NCBI RefSeq assembly: GCF_026168755.1
Contig: NZ_JAPFDR010000035.1
Coordinates: 1 to 32,592 of the forward strand
DNA: 32,592 nucleotides
Reading direction: 5' to 3'
DNA from: Clostridium sp.
GTDB lineage: Bacteria; Bacillota; Clostridia; Clostridiales; Clostridiaceae
This document shows, in pieces, positions 15,551 to 23,788 of the stretch; the first letter of the stretch is position 1; every line of letters starts with the position of its first letter. The notes beneath the pieces are model-generated. The model was not told the DNA's origin, did no database searches, and saw nothing but the letters and a program-made list of their open reading frames with translations. The translations under genes were made by a program, and so were the position numbers.

Positions 15551-16642
15551 ATGACAGAATTAAGACATGAATTAGGAATAATAGCTCTAGAAAGTTGTAA
15601 AGAACTTGGAAACGCTATTGATAAGCTTATTCAAGAAAAAAGAAATACTAATGAATCATTCCTAATACCAATCAATGAAATAAGATTCTCTAACGGAGAG
15701 GGAAAAGTCAAAATATCAGAGAGTGTAAGAGGTAAGGATATATACATTTTATGCGATATTGGTAATTATAGTTGTACATATAAAATGTTTGGATTTATTA
15801 ATCATAAGGGGCCTGATGAGCATTTCCAAGATATAAAGAGAACTGTTTCTGCAATTAGAGGTAAAGCTGCAAAGATTACAGTAATAATGCCACTTCTATA
15901 TGAATCAAGACAACATAGACGTAAAGGTAGAGAATCTTTAGACTGTGCATTAGCACTTCAAGAATTGGAAAGATTAGGAGTACACGAAGTTCTTACATTT
16001 GATGTACATGATCCTAATGTACAAAATGCAATTCCTCTACTATCTTTTGAGAATTTCTATCCAACTTATGATATAGTAAAATCTCTTATAAAGAATGAAA
16101 ATACATTAGAGTTAAACAAAGACAAGCTTATAGTTATAAGCCCAGATACTGGAGCTATGGATAGAGCTATTTATTATTCAAGTGTTTTAGGAGTTGACGT
16201 AGGTTTATTCTATAAGAGAAGAGACCATTCAACAATAGTAAATGGAAAAAATCCTATAGTACAACATGAGTATATGGGAAGAGATGTTGAAGGAAAAGAT
16301 GTATTAATAGTTGATGATATGATAGCATCTGGTGAATCAGTACTTGATATAGCTATGGAGTTAAAGGAAAGAAGAGCAAGAAATGTTTATGTAGCAACTA
16401 CATTTGCTTTCTTTACAGAAGGATTAGAAAAGTTTAATAGATTCTATGAAGATGGAATAATATCTAGGGTATATTCTACTAATTTAACATATATATCTGA
16501 AGAGTTACGTGATTCTAGATGGTACAGAGCTGTGGATATGTCAGAGTTAGTATCAAAAATAATAAATAAGTTAAATTATGATAAGTCTATTGCTTCTTAT
16601 ATGGATGCAACAAGAGTAATTCGTGATTTATTAGAAGAATAA
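15551..16642 (+). CDS. divergent ribose-phosphate pyrophosphokinase (PRPP synthetase family)
   Basis: A 363-residue phosphoribosyltransferase-fold protein related to Prs, which makes PRPP from ribose-5-phosphate and ATP. The PRPP-binding loop is VLIVDDMIASGES (251-263). The ATP flexible-loop region is YESRQHRRKGRES (118-130). FDVHDPNVQNAI (150-161) replaces the usual D-L-H-A-x-Q-I-Q-G-F-F segment. It is about 45 residues longer than housekeeping Prs and diverges in these motifs, so it is probably a second paralogue with a specialised role. An upstream in-frame TTG at 15548 is possible, but ATG 15551 fits AAAGGGG (15536-15542) better. It ends in a hairpin with a U-run. Confidence 0.82.
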   Translation: MTELRHELGIIALESCKELGNAIDKLIQEKRNTNESFLIPINEIRFSNGEGKVKISESVRGKDIYILCDIGNYSCTYKMFGFINHKGPDEHFQDIKRTVSAIRGKAAKITVIMPLLYESRQHRRKGRESLDCALALQELERLGVHEVLTFDVHDPNVQNAIPLLSFENFYPTYDIVKSLIKNENTLELNKDKLIVISPDTGAMDRAIYYSSVLGVDVGLFYKRRDHSTIVNGKNPIVQHEYMGRDVEGKDVLIVDDMIASGESVLDIAMELKERRARNVYVATTFAFFTEGLEKFNRFYEDGIISRVYSTNLTYISEELRDSRWYRAVDMSELVSKIINKLNYDKSIASYMDATRVIRDLLEE

Positions 16643-16651
16643 GAATGTGAT

Positions 16652-16705
16652 ATATTATAGCATATGTAAAACAATGAGAATTTACTATGCTATAATATTT
16701 TTTTT
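16652..16705 (+). terminator. prs terminator; its 3' arm holds an extended -10
   Basis: ATATTATAGCATA (16652-16664) pairs with TATGCTATAATAT (16686-16698), continued by GTAAA/TTTAC after a one-base bulge, with a ten-base loop and then seven Ts. The 3' arm also reads TGCTATAAT (16688-16696), a good extended -10 promoter element. The same DNA could thus end prs transcription and start transcription of the small ORF at 16715. The terminator is clear; the promoter is inference. Confidence 0.8.
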
Positions 16706-16714
16706 GGAGAAATT

Positions 16715-16900
16715 ATGAGGAAAGAATTAATTAATAAAATAAATAAAGAAAATGAAGTATTATGCGTAAATAAAAAAGAAAATAAAGAAAATTTAATTAT
16801 AGTGGAAAAGGGAGATATACGATACAAATCTAATAGTGAAAATATTTCTTTAGAATATAATGTATCAGGTATAGGTGGATATGGATTAAACCTTATATAG
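16715..16900 (+). CDS. small hypothetical protein, 61 residues
   Basis: ATG 16715 follows GGAGA (16706-16710) at short spacing. The product is 61 residues: a lysine/asparagine/glutamate-rich N-terminal two thirds (KELINKINKENEVL and so on) and a glycine-containing C-terminal end, YNVSGIGGYGLNLI. It has no membrane segment and a single Cys (C17). It is not recognised. It ends 31 nt before the glycosyltransferase-like gene, which has its own strong ribosome site, so the two are probably one transcript. The charged leader and glycine-rich tail recall a ribosomal precursor peptide, but nothing in the sequence proves this. It could also be a short regulatory protein or a chance frame. Confidence 0.55.
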   Translation: MRKELINKINKENEVLCVNKKENKENLIIVEKGDIRYKSNSENISLEYNVSGIGGYGLNLI

Positions 16901-16931
16901 ATTTTAGTTTTAGGAAGAAGGGAAGGAGAAA

Positions 16932-17816
16932 ATGATAGAAGCATTTCATTCAAATTGGACTATGCCATTTTTAAATTCTAATCCATGTAAAGAATATTAT
17001 ATAGAGGATTTTGAAATATTAACAACTATTCTTTCTGCATTGAAGTGGAGAGAGAAAAATGGAAGCATAAAAATGATTACTGATAAAGTAGGTGCTAATT
17101 ATTATAAGAGTATAGGTTTAGAAAATATATGGGATTTAGGAATTGATATATCTTTAGATAATATTAGTGATAGAATTGATAGTAATATATTTTGGGCAGC
17201 AGGAAAGATTTATGCCTTAAAGAGTCAAAACTATCCATGTGTCATGATGGATACTGATTTTATTGTATGGGAAAATGTAGATGATATTTTAAATAATACA
17301 GAATTAAGTGTAATACATAAGGAAAAAATAATAGAAGAAGTATATCCAAGCAAAGAGTATTTTAAGTTTAAAAGTGGATATTATTTAGATAGAGAATGGG
17401 ATTGGACAGTGTTACCTAGTAATACTGCATTTATGTATATCTCTAATAATGAATTTAAAGAATATTATACTGAAACAGCTATAGATTTTATGAGTAATCT
17501 ATCTAATAGTTATAATAAGATTATTAATATGGTTTTTGCAGAGCAAAGGCTGATATCAATGTGTGCTAAAAGAAAAAATATAGAGATTAAAGAGATAATG
17601 AGTTTAGAAAATTTATTCTCTAATAATCAAAAATTATTTACTCATATTTGGGGATATAAGAAAGAAATGAAGCATAATTTTAATAAAAGAAAAGATTTTT
17701 GTATGAGGTGTATTAAAAGAATTATTAAGGATTATCCTGAATATGAAGATGTTATAGCTAATATTGATAATTTAAAAGATTATTATAATGAAATTAAAAA
17801 TTACTTTTATATTTAA
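16932..17816 (+). CDS. glycosyltransferase-like protein of unknown function
   Basis: A 294-residue soluble protein beginning IEAFHSNWTMPFLNSNPCKE. The middle contains YPCVMMDTDFIVWENVDDIL (about 96-115), where D-T-D resembles the DxD metal/nucleotide-sugar site of GT-A glycosyltransferases. Upstream is a helix-strand pattern with MITDKVGANYY and WDLGIDISLDNI. The C-terminal part has AEQRLISMCAKRKNIEI and HIWGYKKEMKHN, as in small GT-A-like proteins of unknown substrate. The resemblance is to uncharacterised DUF6734-type proteins, from memory and not checked. GAAGGAGAAA before the ATG is a strong ribosome site. The preceding 61-residue ORF is its likely operon partner. Confidence 0.65.
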   Translation: MIEAFHSNWTMPFLNSNPCKEYYIEDFEILTTILSALKWREKNGSIKMITDKVGANYYKSIGLENIWDLGIDISLDNISDRIDSNIFWAAGKIYALKSQNYPCVMMDTDFIVWENVDDILNNTELSVIHKEKIIEEVYPSKEYFKFKSGYYLDREWDWTVLPSNTAFMYISNNEFKEYYTETAIDFMSNLSNSYNKIINMVFAEQRLISMCAKRKNIEIKEIMSLENLFSNNQKLFTHIWGYKKEMKHNFNKRKDFCMRCIKRIIKDYPEYEDVIANIDNLKDYYNEIKNYFYI

Positions 17817-17921
17817 TTTAAAGAGTTTTCAGATAAAATAGAATAATGAATCTTTTTACTTATTTTAGAGATTTAGTGTTATTATATATATAATAATAAT
17901 TTTTTGAAGGAGTGTGGGAAA

Positions 17922-19115
17922 ATGAAAACTTTAGTAATAAATTGTGGTAGTTCATCTTTAAAGTATCAATTAATCGATATGAATACAGAAGAATGTATGG
18001 TTCAAGGATTAGTTGAAAGAATAGGAATCGAAGGCTCTGTATTAACTCAAAAGGTTGAGGGAAAAGACAAATATGTAATAAATACAGAAATTAAAAATCA
18101 TAAGGATGCAATAAAGCTAGTATTAGAAGCATTAATTGATCCTGTTCACGGAGTTATTAAATCTATGGACGAAATTTCAGCAGTAGGACATAGAGTTGTT
18201 CACGGTGGAGAAAAATATTCAGATTCAGTTTTAATTAATGATGAAGTTTTACAATCAATTAAAGATTGTATAGTGCTTGCACCATTACATAACCCACCTA
18301 ATATTATAGGAATTGAGGCTTGTAAAGAATTAATGCCAAATACTCCGATGGTAGCAGTATTTGATACAGCATTCCATCAAACAATGCCTAAACATTCATA
18401 TATTTGCCCATTACCATATGAATTATATGAAAAATATGGAATTAGAAAATATGGATTCCATGGAACATCTCATAAATATGTTTCAAATAAAGTAGCAGAA
18501 GCTATGGGAAAAGATATGAAAGAGTTAAAGATAGTTACATGTCACTTAGGAAATGGTTGTTCATTAGCTGCTGTTAAGAATGGTAAATCTGTGGATACTT
18601 CTATGGGATTTACTCCACTAGCAGGTGTTATGATGGGAACAAGATCAGGAAGTATAGATCCATCTGTTATTAGCTTCTTAATAGAACAACATGGATATAC
18701 AATAGAAGAAATAGATGAATTATTAAATAAAAAGTCTGGAGTTCTAGGAATTTCAGGGGTATCATCAGATTTTAGAGATGTTTTAGCGGCAGGTGAAGCT
18801 GGAAATGAAAGAGCAAAGCTTGCTTTAGAAATATTCTACTATAAAGTTAGAACTCAAATTGCTGCTTATGCTGGAGCAATGGGTGGTATAGATGTAATAG
18901 TATTTACTGCTGGTATAGGAGAAAACTCTTCTATTACAAGAAAAGAAATATTAAAAGGGTTAGAATTCTTTGGATTTGAACTTAATGAAGAAAAAAATGA
19001 AATAAGGGGAAATATCCAAGAAATATCTACTGAGGGTTCTAGAGTAAAGGTATATGTAGTACCTACTAATGAGGAATTAATGATTGCTAGGGATACAGCA
19101 AAATTAGTTAAATAA
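17922..19115 (+). CDS. ackA: acetate kinase
   Basis: Acetate kinase makes ATP from acetyl phosphate at the end of clostridial fermentation. The protein is 397 residues with the full family pattern: [14 protein letters not shown] at the N-terminus, GHRVVHGGE near 90, the [11 protein letters not shown] segment, [11 protein letters not shown] (about 170-180), THLGNG-type [10 protein letters not shown] (about 203-212) and [19 protein letters not shown]. The frame extends upstream to a TTG at 17904, but GAAGGAG (17906-17912) lies 9 nt before ATG 17922, which gives the family's normal start. The usual partner pta is not in this window. A strong terminator follows. Confidence 0.98.
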   Translation: MKTLVINCGSSSLKYQLIDMNTEECMVQGLVERIGIEGSVLTQKVEGKDKYVINTEIKNHKDAIKLVLEALIDPVHGVIKSMDEISAVGHRVVHGGEKYSDSVLINDEVLQSIKDCIVLAPLHNPPNIIGIEACKELMPNTPMVAVFDTAFHQTMPKHSYICPLPYELYEKYGIRKYGFHGTSHKYVSNKVAEAMGKDMKELKIVTCHLGNGCSLAAVKNGKSVDTSMGFTPLAGVMMGTRSGSIDPSVISFLIEQHGYTIEEIDELLNKKSGVLGISGVSSDFRDVLAAGEAGNERAKLALEIFYYKVRTQIAAYAGAMGGIDVIVFTAGIGENSSITRKEILKGLEFFGFELNEEKNEIRGNIQEISTEGSRVKVYVVPTNEELMIARDTAKLVK

Positions 19116-19124
19116 TTATAAAAT

Positions 19125-19170
19125 GGTGTGTTAAAAGGATTATTTAATAATCTTTTTAACACTATTTTTG
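19125..19170 (+). terminator. ackA terminator
   Basis: GTGTTAAAAGGATTA (19128-19142) pairs with TAATCTTTTTAACAC (19148-19162), 15 bp with a single G-U and a five-base loop, followed by TATTTTTGTATTT. Confidence 0.92.
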
Positions 19171-19271
19171 TATTTGGAAATACTAATAAGTAAATCTATT
19201 ATTTAGACAGTAGTTGCTTAATATTTAATATGTTATAATAATTATTATTAATTATATAAGGAGATATTATT

Positions 19272-19844
19272 ATGGGAAATAAGATAACTTTAACATATGA
19301 AAATGGGGAATTTAATGTTGCTATAAATGAAAGTATTGTATATACAGATAAGGAGATGGAAGGGGCACTTATTAAATTTAACTCAGTAGTTAAAAATAAT
19401 GCTATAGAGCAAAAAAATTCATGGGATGATATAGAAGCTGAAGTTAATAATTATAATATTGAAGAAGTTGAAGTAAACTCACAGTTTAAGACTGTTAATT
19501 TTGGAAAAATGAAATACTTCTATAATACTGATAAAGTATTTTATATTCAAAATAATAGCATGATATCATTAGGTGGAGGTTATTCATTATTTAACTTTGT
19601 ATTAAAGAAAATTAATGAAGGACAGTTAGAAAATGAAGAGAACTTTTTAGAGCTATGCAAAATATCAATGCAGAATAAAGCGATTTTTAGTGCAAATGAA
19701 GATATTGTAATGATATCAAGTCCAAAATTTAGTTATGGAACAGTAGAATATAACTTTGCCACTAATAAAATAAATAAGGGGACTAGTAGTGAAAAAGGAA
19801 GCTTTGAAGAATTTAAAAATTATGTTTTAGAGATTCTTAAATAG
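19272..19844 (+). CDS. hypothetical protein, 190 residues
   Basis: A soluble, acidic 190-residue protein that is not recognised. It begins GNKITLTYENGEFNVAINES and predicts as alternating beta strands with one or two helices. Central features are VNFGKMKYFYNTDKVFYIQN and a glycine turn, SLGGGYSLF (about 99-107). The end, FEEFKNYVLEILK, is helical. It has no signal peptide, membrane segment or metal motif, and one Cys. TAAGGAGAT precedes the ATG. It follows the ackA terminator and so has its own promoter. It is separated by 70 nt from the flavoprotein gene, with no obvious terminator, so co-transcription is possible. Coding is supported by length, ribosome site and codon pattern. Confidence 0.8.
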   Translation: MGNKITLTYENGEFNVAINESIVYTDKEMEGALIKFNSVVKNNAIEQKNSWDDIEAEVNNYNIEEVEVNSQFKTVNFGKMKYFYNTDKVFYIQNNSMISLGGGYSLFNFVLKKINEGQLENEENFLELCKISMQNKAIFSANEDIVMISSPKFSYGTVEYNFATNKINKGTSSEKGSFEEFKNYVLEILK

Positions 19845-19914
19845 GCTATCTAGGTCACTGAAGATTAAACAATGATTCTATAGTAAAAGAAATCATTAGA
19901 ATAAGGAGATATAT

Positions 19915-21147
19915 ATGAAAGAGTTATTATTAGAAGCAGATAGATGTTTATTATGTAAAAATGCTAGATGTCAGGCAAATTGTCCAATAAGCACAGAAAT
20001 TCCGGAAGTAGTTAAGCTATTTAAGGAAGGAAAAATAATGGAGGCTGGTGAAATATTATTTAATAATAATCCATTATCAGCAGCATGTGCCATAGTTTGC
20101 CCACATGAGGATCAATGTAAAGGAAATTGTATTAGAGGAATAAAAAGTGAACCTGTTAGATTTTGTGAGATTGAAGAATATATTTCTGGAGAATATTTAT
20201 ATAAAGTTAAATTTGATAAGGTAGAGTCAAGAAATGAAAGAATTGCTATAATAGGAGCAGGACCAGCAGGAATTACTTTATCAATAATATTAGCAAGAAA
20301 AGGCTTTAAGGTTACTCTTTTCGATGCTCATGAGAAAATTGGTGGAGTTCTTAGATATGGAATTCCAGAGTATAGATTAAAAAATTCTATGATAGATAGA
20401 TATGAAGAGTTACTTATTGAACTTGGAGTAAAAATTAGGCCAAACACTTTAATTGGACCTGTTATAACATTAGATAAGCTATTTTCTGATGGATATAAGG
20501 CAGTATTTATAGGTACTGGAGTATGGAATCCTAAGACTTTAAATATAAAGGGAGAGTCATTAGGAAATGTACATTATGCAATAGATTATTTAAAGTCACC
20601 ACAAGTTTATAATTTAGGAAAAAGAGTGGCCGTAATTGGTGCAGGAAATGTTGCTATGGATGCGGCTAGAGTTGCTAAAAGAAGTGGTGCTGAAGAAGTG
20701 TATATTCTTTATAGAAAAGGCTTTGAAAATATGCCATGTACTAGAGCTGAATTAGAAGAGGCTAAAGAAGATGGAATTAAGTTTGAATTATTTAAGGCGC
20801 CTTTAGAATTAACTGAAGAAGGTGTTAAATATATAGAAACTAGAAATGAAGTGGATGAGTCAGGTAGAGTAAATACAGCTATTATAGAAGGAACAGAAGG
20901 AATGTTTAACTGTGACTCTACAATAATTGCAGTAAGTCAATCACCAAGAAAGAATATAGTTGCTAATACTGAAGGTTTAGAAACTAATAAATGGGGATTA
21001 TTGCTTACTGATGAAAAGGGACATACAACAAGAGATGGAGTATTTGCATCAGGAGATGTTGTTACTGGAGCTAATACAGTAGTTCATGCAGTTGCATATG
21101 CAAAAGTAGTTGCAGATTCTATAGAAGAATATTGTGATAACAATTAA
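19915..21147 (+). CDS. GltD-like NAD(P)H-dependent FeS flavoprotein
   Basis: A 410-residue protein resembling the glutamate synthase small subunit and related electron-transfer subunits. The N-terminal domain carries two [4Fe-4S] cysteine sets, C11/C14/C19/C23 (CLLCKNARCQANC) and C58/C62/C68/C72. An FAD dinucleotide-binding motif, IIGAGPAGIT, is at about 112-121, followed by the GGVLRYGIPEYRL signature. A second nucleotide-binding motif, VIGAGNVAMDAARVAKRSGA, lies near 240. It ends with the ASGDVVTGANTVVHAVAYAK motif. No glutamate synthase large subunit, dihydropyrimidine dehydrogenase or NfnA-like partner is adjacent, so its electron acceptor is unknown. AAGGAGATATAT precedes the start. It is 26 nt from the next gene, so they form a likely operon. 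Confidence 0.88.
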   Translation: MKELLLEADRCLLCKNARCQANCPISTEIPEVVKLFKEGKIMEAGEILFNNNPLSAACAIVCPHEDQCKGNCIRGIKSEPVRFCEIEEYISGEYLYKVKFDKVESRNERIAIIGAGPAGITLSIILARKGFKVTLFDAHEKIGGVLRYGIPEYRLKNSMIDRYEELLIELGVKIRPNTLIGPVITLDKLFSDGYKAVFIGTGVWNPKTLNIKGESLGNVHYAIDYLKSPQVYNLGKRVAVIGAGNVAMDAARVAKRSGAEEVYILYRKGFENMPCTRAELEEAKEDGIKFELFKAPLELTEEGVKYIETRNEVDESGRVNTAIIEGTEGMFNCDSTIIAVSQSPRKNIVANTEGLETNKWGLLLTDEKGHTTRDGVFASGDVVTGANTVVHAVAYAKVVADSIEEYCDNN

Positions 21148-21173
21148 TAAATTATTTGTAAGAGGGTGTTAAA

Positions 21174-22139
21174 ATGGAGAATGAAATGATTAAAAGTGAG
21201 TGTGAAGACACCCTAAGTGAATATTTTTATTTTATTAACTGTTCTGAGATGGAAAAAGAATTGTGCAATATGGAAATGAGAAGTGTTTTTGGAAAATATC
21301 CTAAAGCAAAGTATTTATTTTCAGAAAAAAATTTTGATCCATCTAGAAGTCCATTTATTAAGTTACAAATAAAATCAATATATGTAGAAAAAAACTTAGA
21401 AAATATAATTAATAAAATAAAAGGTGATAAAATATCTTATGATGCTTTTAAAGTTAATTATATAAAAAGTGAAGATGGGGATGTTTCTTATGAAGAGCGT
21501 CTTAAAGCTGTTAAGGAAATTGGATTTGTTGTAACAGGATTTCCAGATATACATAATCCAAAGATAGAGTTAGCTATAACTAAAGTTAAGGAAAAATGGA
21601 TATTTGGAGAGTTAATTAGAAATAATTTTAAGTGGCAAAAACATAATGATAAGCCACATTCATATTCTAATGCAGTACCATTAAGAATGGCTAGAGCATT
21701 AGTAAATATTGCAGTTGGAGATAATAGGGAATTAACATTAGTTGATCCATGTTGTGGTGTTGGTACTGTTGTTATAGAGGCTCTTGATTTAGGCATTAAT
21801 GTAAAAGGTTATGAAATTAGTAAACCTATTGCATGTAATGCTAGAAATAATATAGAATTTTTAGGTTACAATAGAGAAATAATAACTAGTGGCGATATGC
21901 ATAATATAAATGAAATTTTTGATGTTGCCATAGTTGATATTCCTTATGGATTATATTCACCAGTAACTTTACAGGAGCAGGTAGATATAATTAGTACCTC
22001 AAGAAGAATTGCTCGTAAGATGGTTATAATAACATTTGAAGATATGGATAATTTAATAATTTCAGCTGGGTTCAAAATAGTAGAAAAAGGCTATATGAGA
22101 AAAGGTAATATGATAAGACATATTAGTATCTGTATATAA
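21174..22139 (+). CDS. putative RNA methyltransferase (Trm11/UPF0020-like)
   Basis: A 321-residue protein. Residues about 1-150 form an RNA-binding-like domain with the pattern of THUMP-containing methylases. Residues about 165-321 are a class I methyltransferase domain with SYSNAVPLRMARALVNIA, motif I LVDPCCGVGTVVIEAL (189-204), an acidic residue after motif II in KGYEIS, and motif IV VDIPYG (254-259). D-I-P-Y is the position of D/N-P-P-Y in N-methylases, so methylation of an exocyclic amine of a guanosine, as in tRNA m2G enzymes, is likely. The exact target is not known. GAGGGTG precedes the ATG. It is the last gene before the infC operon, whose promoter starts only 34 nt later. Confidence 0.82.
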   Translation: MENEMIKSECEDTLSEYFYFINCSEMEKELCNMEMRSVFGKYPKAKYLFSEKNFDPSRSPFIKLQIKSIYVEKNLENIINKIKGDKISYDAFKVNYIKSEDGDVSYEERLKAVKEIGFVVTGFPDIHNPKIELAITKVKEKWIFGELIRNNFKWQKHNDKPHSYSNAVPLRMARALVNIAVGDNRELTLVDPCCGVGTVVIEALDLGINVKGYEISKPIACNARNNIEFLGYNREIITSGDMHNINEIFDVAIVDIPYGLYSPVTLQEQVDIISTSRRIARKMVIITFEDMDNLIISAGFKIVEKGYMRKGNMIRHISICI

Positions 22140-22173
22140 AATATAAATTATAAATTCAATTTAAAATAAAAAA

Positions 22174-22202
22174 TTGACAATATATTAAGAAGATGATATA
22201 AT
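22174..22202 (+). promoter_or_regulatory. consensus sigma-A promoter of infC-rpmI-rplT
   Basis: TTGACA (22174-22179) and TATAAT (22197-22202) are both perfect and separated by exactly 17 bp. Transcription should start near 22209, giving a leader of about 170 nt before infC. Confidence 0.93.
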
Positions 22203-22204
22203 GA

Positions 22205-22372
22205 ACTTCGTCAAGAAGAAACTGCCGTTTCTCGCCTTACGGCTAAGCTTAGTAAGGTAATGAGTTTATTGGATTTTTATCTAGAAGAGTGTCTAGATTT
22301 TCTAAATAATACGAGGGCGGCAATTATGCTGCCCTTTTATTTATATATTTTTCTTGATAGATTTTATCGGAG
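22205..22372 (+). promoter_or_regulatory. structured infC/L20 leader with attenuator
   Basis: The leader contains several hairpins: AGAAAC/GTTTCT near 22215-22230, CCTTAC/GTAAGG across about 22236-22260, TCTAGA/TCTAGA (22280-22297), and finally GGGCGGCA (22315-22322) with TGCTGCCC (22327-22334), an ATTA loop and TTTTATTT. The last is a strong intrinsic terminator upstream of infC. In Firmicutes this operon is controlled by L20 binding to its leader and causing premature termination. The layout fits this, although identity with the Bacillus L20-leader family is not shown by sequence alone. Confidence 0.8.
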
Positions 22373-22381
22373 GTGAATGTT

Positions 22382-22894
22382 ATCAGTAAAAACTTTACTT
22401 GTAATGAAAGTATTAGAGAAAAAGAAATTAGAGTAATTGATACAGATGGTACTCAATTAGGTGTAATTTCTACGAAGGAAGCTTTACAAATGGCTGAGGA
22501 GAAAGATTTAGATTTAGTAATGATATCTCCAACAGCAGTGCCACCAGTATGTAAAATAATGGATTTAGGCAAATACATTTACGAGCAATCTAAAAAGGAA
22601 AAAGAAGCTAAGAAAAAGCAAAAGGTAACTGTCATTAAAGAAATCAGATGTAGTTTAACTATTGAAGAAAATGACATAGCTATCAAAGCTAAGAATGCTA
22701 GAAAGTTCTTATTAGACGGGGATAAAGTTAAAGTCACTGTTAGATTCAAAGGTAGAGAAGCAACATTAGGTCACCTAGGATTAAAGATCTTAGAAAACTT
22801 TGTTTCTAAACTTGAAGATGTTTGTACTGTTGAAAAAGCAGCAAAACAAGAAGGAAGAAACATGACTATGGTATTAGCCCCTAAAAAAGCATAA
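22382..22894 (+). CDS. infC: translation initiation factor IF-3, ATC start
   Basis: IF-3 binds the 30S subunit, prevents 50S joining and checks the start codon. The 170-residue protein has the normal N-terminal domain ([20 protein letters not shown]), the linker with [18 protein letters not shown] and the C-terminal domain with [20 protein letters not shown]. The frame has a GTG at 22373, but that GTG lies inside the ribosome site GGAGGTGA (22369-22376). The codon at ideal spacing is ATC at 22382, which yields the family N-terminus (I/M)[11 protein letters not shown]. Non-canonical AUU/AUC-type starts are a hallmark of infC and underlie IF-3 autoregulation. First gene of infC-rpmI-rplT. Confidence 0.93.
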   Translation: MSKNFTCNESIREKEIRVIDTDGTQLGVISTKEALQMAEEKDLDLVMISPTAVPPVCKIMDLGKYIYEQSKKEKEAKKKQKVTVIKEIRCSLTIEENDIAIKAKNARKFLLDGDKVKVTVRFKGREATLGHLGLKILENFVSKLEDVCTVEKAAKQEGRNMTMVLAPKKA

Positions 22895-22914
22895 CCAGAG
22901 AGGAGAATATTATC

Positions 22915-23112
22915 ATGCCAAAAATGAAAACGCACAGAGGTGCAGCTAAAAGATTTAAAAAGACTGGTACTGGAAAGTTAAAAAGAGCAAAAGCTTTCAA
23001 GAGCCATATCTTAACAAAGAAGAGCGCTAAGAGAAAGAGAAACTTAAGAAAAGCTTCTTACGTTTCAACTACTCAAGAAAAAGCAATGAAGAAATTATTA
23101 CCATACCTATAA
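22915..23112 (+). CDS. rpmI: 50S ribosomal protein L35
   Basis: A 65-residue, very basic protein starting [20 protein letters not shown], the standard L35 sequence, and ending with [10 protein letters not shown]. It lies 20 nt after infC with AGAGGAGAATATT before the start. It is a small 50S subunit protein, co-transcribed with infC and rplT. The length is normal. Confidence 0.99.
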   Translation: MPKMKTHRGAAKRFKKTGTGKLKRAKAFKSHILTKKSAKRKRNLRKASYVSTTQEKAMKKLLPYL

Positions 23113-23138
23113 TATAGAGGACTTAGGAGGAATACAAA

Positions 23139-23498
23139 ATGGCAAGAGTTAAGAGAGCGGTAAATGCTCGTAAGAATCATAAAAAAGTTTTAAAGCTTGC
23201 AAAAGGTTACTACGGTGGGAAGAGCAGATTATTCAGAACTGCTAACGAATCTGTAATCAGAGCTTTAAGAAATGCATACGTTGGAAGAAGATTAAAGAAG
23301 AGAGATTTCAGAAGATTATGGATAGCAAGAATTAACGCTGCTACAAGAATGAACGGTCTTTCATACTCAAAATTCATGAACGGAATCAAATTAGCTGGAA
23401 TCGACATGAACAGAAAGATGTTATCTGAAATAGCTATCAATGATCCAAAAGCATTTGCAAACTTAGTAGAAACTGCAAAAGCTCAATTAAACAAATAA
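23139..23498 (+). CDS. rplT: 50S ribosomal protein L20
   Basis: A 119-residue basic protein starting [20 protein letters not shown], followed by [20 protein letters not shown], the classical L20 N-terminal helix, and then a globular C-terminal domain with [20 protein letters not shown]. It is an early assembly protein of the 50S subunit and, in Firmicutes, the autogenous repressor acting on the leader of this operon. TTAGGAGG precedes the start. Last gene of the operon; a terminator follows. Confidence 0.99.
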   Translation: MARVKRAVNARKNHKKVLKLAKGYYGGKSRLFRTANESVIRALRNAYVGRRLKKRDFRRLWIARINAATRMNGLSYSKFMNGIKLAGIDMNRKMLSEIAINDPKAFANLVETAKAQLNK

Positions 23499-23510
23499 TT
23501 TTGTTTACAT

Positions 23511-23538
23511 AAAGCAATCCGAAAGGATTGCTTTTTTT
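23511..23538 (+). terminator. rplT terminator
   Basis: AAAGCAATCC (23511-23520), GAAA loop, GGATTGCTTT (23525-23534), then a T-run to 23538. A textbook intrinsic terminator. Confidence 0.96.
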
Positions 23539-23616
23539 ATATTTAATATTAAATCAATAATTTATTATTATGAATATAATATATACGAGATAAATATTAG
23601 GTTGAAAAGAAATAAT

Positions 23617-23733
23617 ATGTATACAAAAGGTGATTTTAATAATTATATTGAATGTTATACAATTCATGGAATGATTGGTGATGTATATTTAAATGGAGAA
23701 GAAATAGAAAAATTTTTAAATGTACTAATTTAA
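23617..23733 (+). CDS. possible small protein, 38 residues
   Basis: A small frame between the rplT terminator and asrA. ATG 23617 opens 38 codons reading YTKGDFNNYIECYTIHGMIG, then DVYLNGEEIEKFLNVLI. An in-frame TTG at 23602 behind TTAGG is an alternative start. The stop codon abuts the hairpin at 23734, which looks like a dedicated terminator, and another terminator lies upstream, so the frame would be a separate transcript. The ribosome site is weak. Not recognised. The fit between stop codon and terminator is the best argument that it is real. Confidence 0.4.
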   Translation: MYTKGDFNNYIECYTIHGMIGDVYLNGEEIEKFLNVLI

Positions 23734-23788
23734 AGCCTGCATCTAAATAATCGTATTAAAGGTTATTTATTAGATGTAGGCTATTTTT
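23734..23788 (+). terminator. terminator after the 38-codon ORF
   Basis: AGCCTGCATCTA (23734-23745) pairs with TAGATGTAGGCT (23771-23782) with one G-U. The stem may continue as AAATAA/TTATTT with a three-base interruption. ATTTTTAT follows. Confidence 0.75.

Noticed and set aside
16690..16953. Minus-strand 87-codon open frame opposite the 61-residue ORF
   Set aside because: Its end lies in the prs terminator and its start overlaps the ribosome site of the next gene. The composition is that of antisense of an A-rich coding strand, and no ribosome site precedes it.
22377..22436. ATG-initiated 19-codon leader peptide overlapping infC
   Set aside because: The ATG is only 3 nt from the GGAGG core, too close for efficient initiation. 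The frame has no special content; kept only as context for the infC start.
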